DNA of 64,000 bases from positions 1,106,985 through 1,170,984 of the forward strand of contig FJOG01000004.1 of the NCBI GenBank assembly GCA_900073065.1, given 5' to 3'. Below the pieces are notes generated by a model. It worked only from the letters and a program-made list of their open reading frames with translations. It did no database searches and was not told the DNA's origin. Made by a program: the position numbers and the translations under genes. Source of the DNA: Phialocephala subalpina. Its lineage: Eukaryota > Ascomycota > Leotiomycetes > Helotiales > Mollisiaceae. The stretch's first letter is position 1. Each line of letters starts with the position of its first letter. Below, piece by piece: positions 42,399 through 54,012 of the stretch.

Positions 42399-44709
42399 CT
42401 TGCCAAATTCGGGATGAAATCGATTGACTAGGATTGAATAGATTAGATTAGAGTGCAAGGCAGAGCAATGTCGTGACTTCCAAGACTGGACAGAAGGATG
42501 ACTGAAAGAAGTATCTCGAGGAAGGAAGCGACGTGCAGCAGTAGTTGATAGATATACTTCATGTACAGTAGCTTCCCGTTTCTCGTGCAACCCACCTGCT
42601 CCAACTCTCATCCTCGTCTGTCCTTGGCGACCATCTTTCTTATCGTAAAATTTTTCTTTTCTTACGTCCTCCTGTTCTCTCAGCAGGAGGTAGAAGCTTA
42701 TCTGTCCGCTTCTTGGCAGATGATCTTAACTGCGTGGTTACTACATGGCTATCTGGGAGCCAATCACACTCCGCGATATGATATGGAATCGTCGTTCAGA
42801 GTTTATTCCTGCTGGGGATGGATCGCGCGACAGCGACCCCGCGTAATAAGCTGGACGTAACCATCCAAACGGCCCGCCGGCGATCGAAGGTAACCCATGG
42901 AAGGACTGAGAGATACTGTGGATGAGAGAACACTTGAGCACTCGTCTCTACCCTGACCAAAAAGGGTGCATAATAAGATAAGCTCGATCATGTGGCGAAG
43001 TCTCGAAAGTGACCCTGGTTCAACTTCGAATACAAGAGCAGGATAAGAGTGACTTGAGCAACGAGGAATTCAAGGCGCTTGAATTTATTTCCACCTCAAT
43101 TATGGAGGTCATTCGAAAGCCTTCCACGTGATACTCCTGAGCCAGGGGCTCAGCTCGCTCAAGTAAGATGACGCATTTTGGACTTCCAACCACGCGACAA
43201 CCTCATTTCAATGCACACAAAAACAGCGAGGCAGACTCGACTCGACCGACACCCACAGAATCGAAAGACTCTCCCGGAGTTCCCTCCGCTGCCGCATCGC
43301 ATCGATTGGTGTAGGAGAGAATCGTACGGTTTTCGCATAGGAGGCTTTTCTCCTATCCCAATCCTACCATCTCCCACCTATCTTGAGCTGATCGCGATAT
43401 TTACCGTCCCGGCCTGTCCCAAGATCTGCGTTGAAACTTGACGGCCATTCCCTGGCTGAACCCGTCAAAAAACGTGTGAGTCTGGACCCGCCTGAGACCC
43501 GTCAGGGGTTCTCAGAGATATGGAGTCACGCTCCGCTGATATGTCGTGCAACACCACAAAACTGTTCTATGGGGAGGTCCAGAGCATGCAAAGAATCGGC
43601 ATCGTGGCAGCCAGCCTTACCCGGAGAAGAAGTTCGGTGTCAGCTCGCGGTTTCTGCGTCAATGTGAGCGTATTGCGTCGGTGAGCCTTCAGTCCAGCCC
43701 AGCAGAATTCTGAGGTGCAGTCTGAGTGGCGGTCGAGCAATGACGTCGTGAATCCCCCGCGAGAGGTAGACTTGAGGATTAGTAAAGAGCTTCCGGTAAA
43801 AGCAAAAGTAAAAGTAAAAGCGAAGATTTACCAAAGAAGACTATTGGGAGCGTTACGAAGGAACCCTGAACCATAGCGAGGTACCGTAACGTACCGTACC
43901 GTACAGTACAACTACACTAAGCAGACCTCCAGGAATAGAAGACACTCGTAGACTTGACAAAGATCACGTCCTTCCGTGTACGAGAACTTGTATTGTACAC
44001 GAAAGACTCGGACAATTCAATAGGAGAGAAAAATGACGAGTGACCTTGCGGCTGAAGGCCAGAACCAGACCACGTTTCCATCCCGCGGAAGGGAGTCCTT
44101 TGTAATACAAAACGTAGTTGGGTCTGTTACCAATTATACGGAGAGTATCGTGAGCGATCTTCCAAATACAGACAGGGTTGTTGTGGCTTCAAGCCTCGTC
44201 GTGCCACTTCTCTCTCGACTGCAATAAGACTCGCTCCTTCCTCACCTCCTCTCCTCTTTCCCTAGAATCAACATGACCTTTTCTGCTCTTCCTTTACAAT
44301 TGCCATCGTGATCTTCTCTACCGACACGCACTTGACACTTTTATTTTTATTTTATTTCCGACTCCTCTTACTTCCCTGGCCACCCAAACCCACCGTCGCT
44401 AACAAGGGCAACCCACCTGCAGATCCCCTACTTTGGCTTTACTATTCACGAAATCCCTGCTGAGCCCTGATATCTCACCAACCCTCCTCGCCTCTGCCTT
44501 TCAAGCGTCATCGACGGCCTTAGAAACACTTAACCACAGTTCCTCCTGAGCTCACGACTCAGCCTCCTGACGACCTCCTCGACGCCACACCGAACCTCAA
44601 GACCTCTTCAACAGACTGATCGCATTTCAACGATTCACGACCACAATGGATTGCCAAAGATAAACGATACCGAGCCCACGAGCGTTAGAATACCCCGAAA
44701 TACGCCGCA
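42399..44709. other. Long divergent intergenic region
   Basis: 2.3 kb between the MFS transporter (-) and the phosphatase gene (+). No supported gene. Features: an A-rich (TAAAAG)n-like run near 43797-43825, a GTACC cluster at 43879-43910, and a 64-codon frame at 44033-44227 that may be an upstream ORF. 44230-44700 is pyrimidine-rich, as expected for a long 5' leader. Confidence 0.5.
43879..43910. repeat. Short GTACC(G) repeat cluster
   Basis: Several GTACC/GTACCGTA units in about 30 bp with dyad symmetry, upstream of the phosphatase gene. No known function. Confidence 0.55.
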
Positions 44710-47396
44710 ATGGTAATCACATCAACTGCTGCGAGGCCGCCACCACGTTCCTCACATTCGCATTCACATTCGCAAACACATCGAGCGTCTGCGAGACCTT
44801 CTACGACACCACTGAATCCCCTGAGAGTTGCCGCCTCCGTAGGCCAGTCTCTTCCTCCCAATTCGACTCCGTTTCTACGATCACCAGGAGCACAGACTGA
44901 GGTTCGCACTCCAAGTCCCAACTACTTTGGACTCATTGTCGACCCTGCGACCGATCCGCGAGATTCTGGTGCGGGACCAAAAGACAATTGGAGTCCTCCT
45001 TCATCCTCGATTCGATCCTTCGGGCCCCCTTCCCCAAAACATTTACCTTTGGATGCGAATCCAGACTTCGAGGCTTTCCGAAGACAGACAGAAGAGAAGC
45101 ATAACTTCAACCTGAACCATGGCAACCTCTCCTATTTTGCCTCGACGCCGAGCGCACAAATGCGACCAAAACCAGAGCGGAAACCTACAAGATCAGAGAC
45201 ACAAGAGCAGCCTTCACCAAGGTCGAAGCCACAGGTTCGCGGTGGAATACCAGATGCTATGGAGTTGGACAGCGGCCGTTCTCCCAAATCCTTGAATGCA
45301 CCTTCATTCTTCGATATACCGCGTCAACAATCTCCAGTGAATATGAACGAACCAAACCCTCCGCTTCAACGTAACGAACTCTCAAATATAGACGATCGAC
45401 ATCCTCGACTTTCACTACCACAAAATAAGGCTGATCCTCCCTCACACCTGCGACTACAGACCCGAAATCATCATGGACGAGCTGATACCCTTCCCTCAAC
45501 CCTCGAAGAAGGACCTGCGATGATCTCTGTAGGGCAGTTGAGAGACATCCTGGAACACGTACCAGAGTCCCAGTTCCTCTTGTTAGATCTTCGTGTTTTC
45601 CCTCAGTTTTCTCAGTCTCGGATCCAAGGCGCATTAAATTTATGCATACCAACGACTCTGCTAAAGAGGCCTTCTTTCAACCTTCAGAAGCTTCAAGACA
45701 CTTTCACAAACGAAGCCGAGAAGGCACGTTTTTGTCAATGGAGGTCTGCAAAGTATTTAATAGTATATGACGCATTCTCATCCGAGAAGAAAGACGCAGT
45801 CTCGGCTGTTAACACACTTAAGAAATTCTCGAACGAGGGCTGGAAAGGAGACTCCTACATTCTTAGGGGTGGCTTCACTGAATTTCACAAGAGTCAGGCC
45901 CACTTGATTGATCACGGGTCAAACCAGGACCTCCAATCTTCCAAGATCAATATTTCTTTAGGGACTTCGGGCCCCGGAGTTGCACCTGTCGCAGGTGGTT
46001 GCGTCATGCCCGCAACAAAGAATGCCGCCAATCCATTTTTCAGCAACATCAGACAAAACCAAGATCTTGTTGACGGTGTCGGACAGATGGACATCAAAAT
46101 GCCCAAAGATTTCGAGACCGAAGCACAGAAATATCTTCCAAACTGGCTTTGCAAGGCTACTGAGAAGCAAAATCACGGGAAGCGTGTTTCTGACAAGTTC
46201 CTGCGCCTAGAGCTTGCAGAAAAGGACCGAATGAGCAAAGCTCTCTCCTCAGGGGTGACATATGGCACACCAGGCAACAAGTGCACAGAAGTTCAGATTG
46301 CAGGCATTGAAAAGGGTGGCAAGAACAGATACAACAATATATGGCCTTTTGAGCACACTCGAGTGAAGCTCCAGGGCCGTCCGGAAGGCTCTTGTGACTA
46401 TGTAAACGCAAGCCATATCAAGTCATCACGCAGCAACAAGCAATACATTGCTTCGCAAGGGCCTCTCCCTGCGACCTTCGAGGCGAGTTTCTATGAATCT
46501 ATCCTTAGTAACAATGCTAATTTTGGTAGGACTTCTGGAGTGTTATCTGGGATCAAGACGTTCGAGTTATTGTGATGCTAACGGCCGAATCAGAAGGTGG
46601 TCAGCTCAAATGCCATCCTTATTGGGCTGGTAAGGAATACGGCCCAATGAAGCTCAAGGCTCTTTCAGAGAAGAAAGTATCCCTTGATACGAAGAGACAT
46701 CGCACCTCTTCAGAGAAGCGCGACTCTGGTCGTCGACGAGCAAATACCACAGCCGAAACCGTTCCAACCCCGCCGGCACCAGAACTCCCGTACGCCATCA
46801 TCAGGAAATTTACTCTTGCCCATGCTGCTCATCCATTCTCGCCTATGAGGGAAATCACCCAAATCCACTACTCATCATGGCCTGATTTTGGTGCACCGGC
46901 TAGTCCTGCTCAACTTCTTGGTCTCGTTGAGTTGAGCAATATGATGCAAAGAGCAACACTGGCCCCTACGCAGTCACCTCGATCAGATGAACCGGAATCC
47001 GATGAAGTTACTCGGCCTGTGCTTGTCCATTGCAGTGCTGGATGTGGTCGCACGGGAACGTTTTGCACGATCGACTCCGTGATTGATATGCTTAAGCGTC
47101 AACGGAAGGAGCATAAGAGCGGCGTGACGCCTATGGAGGTCTCATCAGGAGACTATATGGGGAAAGTCAAGGAAGCCACAGTATCTGGAGATTGGGTCTT
47201 TGACCAGGATCTGGATTTGATCGAAAGGACGGTAGAGGATTTCCGAGGACAACGTATCAGCATGGTTCAGAGTCTCAGACAGTATGTGCTGTGCTACGAA
47301 ACAGTGTTGGAATGGATCGCCCAGCAACAGTTCGGAACGAGTAGAACAGGTAGAGACCGAAGTGGAAGTGATATTGGTGTCGAGAGACGACAGTAA
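44710..47396 (+). CDS. Rhodanese-PTP tyrosine phosphatase (MAPK phosphatase type)
   Basis: Protein-tyrosine phosphatase of the yeast Ptp2/Ptp3 - fission yeast Pyp1/Pyp2 type, which switch off MAP kinases. Two exons, 44710-46482 and 46530-47396, 879 aa. Residues 1-260 are disordered, with an SHSHSHSQTH run and many SP/TP sites. A rhodanese/Cdc25-like domain at about 270-390 has FLLLDLRVFPQFSQSRIQGA. Its active loop reads YLIVYDAFSSEK without Cys, so it is probably a binding domain. The PTP domain (about 460-860) has RYNNIWPFEHTRVKL, CDYVNASHIKSS, KQYIASQGPLP, the WPD loop (Trp708) and the P-loop VHCSAGCGRTG with Cys759 and the Arg six residues on. The 47-nt intron has a GC donor (GAG|GCGAGT..GGTAG); splicing yields ATFEDFWSVIWDQDVRVIVM, a standard PTP motif. 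Confidence 0.92.
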
Positions 47397-48098
47397 TATA
47401 CGACAGAGGTGCATTGTGGAGGAGGAAGGTACATACGATGGACTGCACTAGCATTTGCATTGCATTACGTGAAGGCTTGCATACTATAAATGGCTTCACG
47501 AATATGGGTTAATGGTTTTCAACGCTTGGGATTTGTTACGGGAAGACGGCATGGCAGTCGCATCATATGGATAGTTCTTGCATGGCATACATGGCATGGC
47601 GGCGGCGTTATGGAGTTATGAGAACTTGAAGCGGAGTGCATTGTGTATTATCATGAGAAGCAATTAAAGTCTTGGGCATTAGAGCACCAAAGTATCATTC
47701 TCAAGGACATCTAGAGTGAAAGTGAGGTTTTCTGGTTCAGTTGAATCTCCTCGGTTCTGAATGTACTGTTCCCTTCACTCCAAATAGGAAGGTAACCTTC
47801 GCGGAATGTGTCCATCTAAAAGCTCTCTGTATCACCCTTCAGACTCGATAAGTCAAAGACAAAACATCAACCTCGACATTCTCGACTGTAAAAGTATTGG
47901 GAGCTTCATCCAAATTACGGCCTCAGGCGCCAACTCGGCGAAGCTGTTGTCTTCGCGAGGAACATCAACACTTTTTTTGCGACTTCGACGAGCTTCGCGT
48001 CAAGCTTCGAAACCGGCGTCCGTCCTCCACCACCTACACCAGCGCTTCTCGCTCTTCCTTCCTTTGCATCTCTTCATACTCCGCAAAGATTGCCCATC
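47397..48098. other. Intergenic, NIC96 promoter
   Basis: 3' flank of the phosphatase and upstream region of the nucleoporin, both +. No gene supported. Confidence 0.5.
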
Positions 48099-51000
48099 AT
48101 GTCTAATCTTTTTGGTAACCTGAATAACAGCAACAAATCCAATTATGGCGGCCTTTTCAGCTCGACATCGCAGCCTGCGACTACGACTGCTGGCGGTGGA
48201 TTCGGTGGATTGGGACTGAATGCTGGTGCCTCGACATCACAAGCTCCGAGTACGGGTGGATTTGGTCTTGGCGGACTTGGGGGCTTGGGCTTGAGCGGAA
48301 CTTCACAGCCTTCGAATACTTCGAGTACATTTCCTGGATTTGGACAGACGACTACAGCTGGACCTGGGCTTGGTGGAACTGCGACGAGCAATGCGCCACC
48401 AGGAGGAAGTGTATTTGGTCCTGGAGGAACTATTCCGACTTCACAAGCTCCGTCAGGTTTCAACGGTAGTGCCTCGACATCTCAACCCGCGCAGAATGGG
48501 CAGAATACTGCGTACTTCGATGCCATTCTAGAGAGAAGCAGGAAGAGAGCGCATGCTGAAAGCATCGCAGATGATCTACCACAGATACAACTCGGTCTTG
48601 GAGATCTACGACAGAGAATCAAGCGCGTGGGCATGGGGGCACAAGGTCAAGCTGCTGATAGTAGAGCCCATTACCTACTTGCGGCTTCTGGAGTCAACCC
48701 TGGCGATGCTATTAGAGACCTGAACCAGTTCACTGCAGCTACTGCCCGAGCTGAACGACACGCACCACAAGAACCGCAAGATGTCGACGTCGAGACCTAC
48801 CTTACGAATCTACAAACTCAGACGACGTTGAGTATGATCTCTGATGGATTGGCACGTTCGGTTCGAGATTTCGATGCGTTCCTAGAGGATAATGTGGAGA
48901 TGGAATGGGATGCTCAGCGTAGGAGGATATACACACACTTCGGCATCAGACCGAAGGAGACGACTGCTGCTGGAGGAAAGGGAAGTTTTGCTGCATCTGT
49001 GGGAGAATCGAATGGAGCATTTGGTCGATCGAGACGAAGCAAGGCAGCAAATCTCACAGGCTTGCGCATGAATGGTTCTCCTGGCGGCAGCACATTTGGG
49101 AGATCTACTCTTCAAAAGTCCGTTATTGGAGCAGCTGGTCCGGTGGGAGCTGGTCACCAACCTCTGTTTGCAGATGTCGAGAAGAAGATGGAAGCTAGTG
49201 GTGTCAGTGTTACGGGTCCCCATGATCGATTTCAACGCGACAAGGAGAGCAAGTATGCTGAGAAGGTGCAAAATCTCAACTTGGCGAGACTGCAGAGACG
49301 TCCGTATCCTGTTTGCTCAGAATTTGCAGACGTTGTCAATCTATCGCCTGATCAACACGGTGCAGATCTGATCAAGGCTTACAGAGCTTTGATGGAGATT
49401 GTTGGGGAGGATCCGGAGGCTAAGGAATGGTCGGAAGAGAGGACGGCGAGGGAACGACAGTTCGCGGCTGATTACTTGGGCGACAATCCGGTTACGACGT
49501 TGAGCATGAAGAAGAGAATCCTTCGTGGTGGAGTTAGGTGTCTCGAGAAGTTGGCTTTCGAAAAGATGGAAGATGCAGTCGCTAGGAATCCTCGAGATGC
49601 GAACGTCGGTGGCATTCCGAATGTGATCAACAAGGTCAAAGGATATGTCCGTCTCCAAGCTGGCAAGAAGAATTTAGGTAGCGACAATACCGACTTACAG
49701 ATGCTCGGAGACGATTACGTCTGGGCTTTGGTCTATTTCCTCCTTCGAACTGGTCATGTGGCAGAGGCTCTCGAATACGTGGAACTGAATCAAGTCGCGT
49801 TCAGAGCTATTGATCGAAATTTCCAAGGATACATCAGAGCTTACTCTCAAAGCGACGATAGAAGACTCGATGATGTCCTTCAGTCACGTATCAACAGCGA
49901 GTACAACCAACGACTTCGCATTGCGCCTGAGAACTCCATCGATCCTTACCGAATGGCTTGCTACAAGATCATTGGCCGCTGTGATCTCAGACAACGATTC
50001 TTGGAGGGTATTGAACAGAGCTTCGAGGACTGGGCTTGGGTACAACTTGTTCTTGCACGAGAAATAAACCGAGTGGATGCCATGGCTAGCGAAATTTTCG
50101 GCTTGAGCGAGGCTCAGGATACCATGAGAGAAATCGGCAATCGCTACTTCACCAAAGGAAGCGTCGAGGGCAACTCATTTGGCGTCTACGTCTTCCTCCA
50201 ACTTGCATATGGCATGTTCGAGGATTGTGTGTCGTATCTATACACATATAATTATGTCGATGGGGTGCATCTGGCCATTGCGCTGGACTTCTATGGCTTG
50301 TTGAGAGTTGCTGATCCAAATTCTGGGAGCGAGGATCTCCTAAGCTTGACTACCCGAGGCCAGTCTCAGATCAGCTTTGGCACGATGCTTGGGCTCTACA
50401 CTCGAGATTTCAGAGCTGCTGCTGTCAGCGCCGCTGTGGACTACCTTACCCTGATCTGTCTCAATAAAGACCTGCCAGGCCAAGGAGGATCAAACCAGAT
50501 GATGCTCTGCCATGAAGCTTTGCGTGAGCTTGTACTTGAGAGCAGAGAGTTCGCTCTGCTACTAGGAGATATGCGAAACGACGGACAACGCATCAGGGGT
50601 GTTATTGAGGAGAGAATGAGACTGATTGGCCTGGACGAGTCTGGCGATTTCATGCGAACCATCACCTTACAAGCTGCCAGCATTGCGGACGACAACGGAC
50701 GAGTCACAGATGCTGTCTTGCTCTACCATCTCGCAGGAGAATACAACAGTGTCATCACCACCATCAATCGATCGCTCAGCGAAGCTATTGCTGTCCCTAT
50801 CGGCCAAGATCCTATGCGAATCGAGCCCCTGAAGGCACGTGCCGGAGTAAATCCTCACGAACCCCAAAATGGAACCGAATCTAGCCTCTCATCCATCGAC
50901 GACCCTGTTCAACTGGCAGACACTATGCGGAAGATGTATGAAGTTCAGCAAATGTTCTTGTCCAGAGTCAAGACTAGCAACTGGGATGCAAACAGCGCCT

Positions 51001-51431
51001 TGCTCAACATGACTGTTGCAAAGAACAAAGTTGAGCGGGCAGACTTTGCTGGTGCACTGGACGTAAGTTGTCCCCTTCTATCCCCCAGATACATAACTTA
51101 CCCCTCCCAGGAAATCCGCAAACTCGCAATCCTCCCTCTAGAAGCGAACGGCAACCCCTCTCTCATCCGCGACTGCGCAACCAAGTTCTCCAGCCTCTCC
51201 CAAGCCGTTGCTCAGAATGTACCCAACTTGCTCATGTGGGCCATCCATTGTGCGGAATCACAGCGTAGGGGTTTGATGAATAGCTTATATGGTGGGAATG
51301 AGGGGACCAGATTGGCGATGATTGAGGAGTTGAAGCAGATGAATATGGATTTGATGACTTATACTAGTCAACTGAGGTATAGGTTCCCGGCTAGTATTCA
51401 TGAGGCGCTTGCTAGGGCTCAGAGCGAGTGA
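48099..51431 (+). CDS. NIC96: Nucleoporin Nic96/Nup93
   Basis: Linker nucleoporin of the nuclear pore inner ring. Two exons, 48099-51062 and 51111-51431, 1094 aa. The first ~135 residues are Gly/Ser/Thr-rich with FG-type repeats (GGLFSSTSQP, GFGGLGLNAG, FPGFGQTTT). A conserved helix follows (YFDAILERSRKRAHAES, QIQLGLGDLRQRI). The Nic96 alpha-solenoid fills residues ~150 to the end (WALVYFLLRTGHVAEALEYV, DPYRMACYKIIGRCDLRQRF, EDWAWVQLVLAREIN, FEDCVSYLYTYNYVDGVHLA). The 48-nt intron (GTAAGT..CCCAG) is stop-free and in frame; removing it joins FAGALD to EIRKLAILPL. Start is the ATG at 48099, since the codon three positions upstream is TTG. Confidence 0.95.
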   Translation: MSNLFGNLNNSNKSNYGGLFSSTSQPATTTAGGGFGGLGLNAGASTSQAPSTGGFGLGGLGGLGLSGTSQPSNTSSTFPGFGQTTTAGPGLGGTATSNAPPGGSVFGPGGTIPTSQAPSGFNGSASTSQPAQNGQNTAYFDAILERSRKRAHAESIADDLPQIQLGLGDLRQRIKRVGMGAQGQAADSRAHYLLAASGVNPGDAIRDLNQFTAATARAERHAPQEPQDVDVETYLTNLQTQTTLSMISDGLARSVRDFDAFLEDNVEMEWDAQRRRIYTHFGIRPKETTAAGGKGSFAASVGESNGAFGRSRRSKAANLTGLRMNGSPGGSTFGRSTLQKSVIGAAGPVGAGHQPLFADVEKKMEASGVSVTGPHDRFQRDKESKYAEKVQNLNLARLQRRPYPVCSEFADVVNLSPDQHGADLIKAYRALMEIVGEDPEAKEWSEERTARERQFAADYLGDNPVTTLSMKKRILRGGVRCLEKLAFEKMEDAVARNPRDANVGGIPNVINKVKGYVRLQAGKKNLGSDNTDLQMLGDDYVWALVYFLLRTGHVAEALEYVELNQVAFRAIDRNFQGYIRAYSQSDDRRLDDVLQSRINSEYNQRLRIAPENSIDPYRMACYKIIGRCDLRQRFLEGIEQSFEDWAWVQLVLAREINRVDAMASEIFGLSEAQDTMREIGNRYFTKGSVEGNSFGVYVFLQLAYGMFEDCVSYLYTYNYVDGVHLAIALDFYGLLRVADPNSGSEDLLSLTTRGQSQISFGTMLGLYTRDFRAAAVSAAVDYLTLICLNKDLPGQGGSNQMMLCHEALRELVLESREFALLLGDMRNDGQRIRGVIEERMRLIGLDESGDFMRTITLQAASIADDNGRVTDAVLLYHLAGEYNSVITTINRSLSEAIAVPIGQDPMRIEPLKARAGVNPHEPQNGTESSLSSIDDPVQLADTMRKMYEVQQMFLSRVKTSNWDANSALLNMTVAKNKVERADFAGALDVSCPLLSPRYITYPSQEIRKLAILPLEANGNPSLIRDCATKFSSLSQAVAQNVPNLLMWAIHCAESQRRGLMNSLYGGNEGTRLAMIEELKQMNMDLMTYTSQLRYRFPASIHEALARAQSE

Positions 51432-52361
51432 TTGGCCTTCGGACTTGCTCTTGGAATCTTGGGGATGGGAAGAGAGAGGGGGAAGTTTATGAGATAGGCA
51501 TGCAAATGCATAAGATGTAGCGTATAGGTAGATACCCAACATATCGGTCTGCGTGTGACCTTGGCTGGATTTCAGTCAGAGAGTTGGTCAGCCAAAAAAG
51601 CTCTGGGAGAGCTCTCTGTATTGTAATATCAGACGAAAATGGAAGTGATAGAGACGTGATCAATGGACGTCGTGTACGAATGTTCTGTGCCTCGGATTTG
51701 CGAGTCAGGCTTGCATCTTTCCATGTGAAGTGTAGCTGTGAGGTTCGTGTGCTCCGAGGAGATATTACAATCTGCTTTAACCACGCCCGAGGTTCTTGCA
51801 TTACTGCCTGTTTGATGTTCAAATGTCTGACTACCTCTTGATTCGTGGAATTTGAATATCGAGTCCTCAGTGACGCACTCTGAACTGTCCTCACTTCCAG
51901 CCTACCTTCTGAATTCTGATACCGATCACCAAAAAAAGATTTCGAGATCACATCTCTTCCCTTCATCCATCCCTCTGCGCCCCTCACTTCTTTCTTTGCC
52001 TGAATACGAAATACGAACCCCGCTGGATTTTCCACTCACAATCTGCACGCACGAGTCATACCCTGACTCGGTATCTCCGAAACTGCCAAGGTCCACAAGC
52101 GCAGCCACTTGAGCGAAAGCTTTTTGTCCCATGCCTTCAAATTTCCATCTGACCTCCAGCTCCATCCATAAATTTTTTTTGGTGCATGACTCAAGCTACC
52201 CCATACTTCATACGATACATGACTGAGGACCCTCCCTCTTTTCATCGTCGATTATCCACCATTACGAACGAGAAATTGGGAAACGAGAATTTCATAGAGA
52301 GGAAGGAAAAGAGGGAAAGGATCCATGCAATCATAGGTCTGGCCCACGGGTCCTCGCAGCA
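51432..52361. other. Intergenic and 5' leader of the bZIP gene
   Basis: No protein-coding gene supported. Minus-strand frames here lack family features. A long leader with several upstream ATGs precedes the bZIP start. Confidence 0.5.
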
Positions 52362-54012
52362 ATGCAATCTGCCGAGGGGCAGCAATTGCAGCAACAACCT
52401 GCGTCGTCCGGACCACCGCATACCCTTCCACAGCAGACACAACATATCCCAACCCAGCAAAAGCGCGACTTCTCAGAAGAAGCCACAACCTCTCCCGGCG
52501 GCGACCCAGCATCCGCCTCCGACGGTACCAAGAAGAGACGCACAAATGCCTCTGGTGGATCATCCAGCTCTCGCGGGGTAGCGAATTTAACGCCAGATCA
52601 ACTTGCGAAGAAGAGGGCGAATGATAGGGAGGCGCAGAGGGCGATTAGAGAGAGGACTAAGAACCAAATTGAGAATTTGGAGAGGAAGATTAGGGAGTTG
52701 ACTAGTCAGCAGCCGTATCAGGAGTTGCAGCATGTGTTGAGGCAGAAGGAGGCTGTTGAGGCGGAGAATTTGGATATTAAGAAGAGGTTGGGGAGTGTTT
52801 TGGGCTTGATTCAGCCGATTCTTGGGCAGCATGGTTAGTCTTCGTGAATTGATGTCTTGGAGAAAAGTTGACTGATGGATTGTAGGTTTTGAGGCTCCGA
52901 CTTATACCCCTCCTACACAACCGTATGTGCCGAATCGACCGAGTTCTGCGAGCATGAATGTTTCGACGCCGAGTAGTGCTGCTTCCCCAGCTGCGAATCC
53001 GCCATGGCAGGCTCCCAGTGCGCCGATGGGGATTGGTCATGATCCGAGATATCCTCCAGTTCAGACTATACAAACACAGCAATTGGCGAAGCAGAGACAT
53101 GATATGGCACACAACTTGGACATGGGACCAGAGAGATTAGGATTGGATTTTCTCCTCGACGGCACTCAAAGGATCAACAAGATACCGAATGGAGTCAATG
53201 GGGCCCCAGACAACTTCAAACACGACGCAAAGCAATCGCCCAGTAGCCCCGTTCATCACAGAAGCAATTCGATGAGCAATCACGCAAACTACAACCCACC
53301 AATGCCCAGCTCCGAAATGACCGGCTACGCAGCCCCCGTCCGCAACGGCCCCCCAACCTGCCCATTGGATAGTCTCCTCCTCGACTTCCTCCGCAAAAAA
53401 CAAGAAGAAGCCGCTTCTGGCATCTCAACCTCCTCACTCGTCGGCCCCGCCTACCCCTCCGTATCCTCCCTCCTAAACCCCTCTCGAGCAGCAACCTCTC
53501 ACCCATTATCAAAAGTATTCACCGACATCTTAGCCACCTTTCCAGATCTCTCAACTCTACCGGAAAAAATCGCAGTCCTGTACATAATGTTCCTAATAAT
53601 GCGCTGGCAAATCTCCCCCACACCCGAAAACTACGACCGTCTCCCCGACTGGATCACACCTCGCCCATCTCAACTCTTCACCCCGCACCCAGCTTGGATA
53701 GACAATCTCCCTTGGCCTAAGATGCGAGATCGTCTCGTTACTAATTACAATCCGCGAGATTATCTTTTTGATAATTTTTTCATGCCATATTCGACGACGC
53801 TGAGTTTGAACTGGCCGTATGAGCCGACGGATGCGTTGTTGAGTAATAATCCGGGGGGTGGGAATGGGGGCGAGGTGGAGGTGTGTATTAATCCTGTTTT
53901 TGAGAGGCATTTGAGGAGGTTGGAGAATTGGAGTTTGGGGCCAGCTTTTGCGAAGGCGTTTCCGGGGTTGTTGGATACGTATCGGTTGAAGGTTGATGGG
54001 GATAGGCGATGA
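52362..54012 (+). CDS. bZIP transcription factor with DUF3425
   Basis: Nuclear DNA-binding protein. Two exons, 52362-52833 and 52886-54012, 532 aa; the 52-nt intron (GTTAGT..TGTAG) joins GQHG to FEAPTYTPP. A Gln/Pro-rich start is followed at about 75-100 by the basic region KKRANDREAQRAIRERTKNQ and a leucine-zipper-like helix (IENLERKIRELTSQQPYQEL, RQKEAVEAENLDIKKRL). The C-terminal ~200 residues match the DUF3425 layout (IAVLYIMFLIMRWQISPTPE, DWITPRPSQLFTPHPAWIDN, LPWPKMRDRLV, NWPYEPTDALL, FERHLRRLENWSLGPAF). Such bZIP-DUF3425 proteins are expanded in filamentous ascomycetes; targets cannot be predicted. Confidence 0.9.

Noticed and set aside
51487..52035. Minus-strand 182-codon frame downstream of NIC96
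   Set aside because: No domain or splice context, and it overlaps the 3' flank and leader sequences of the neighbouring genes.
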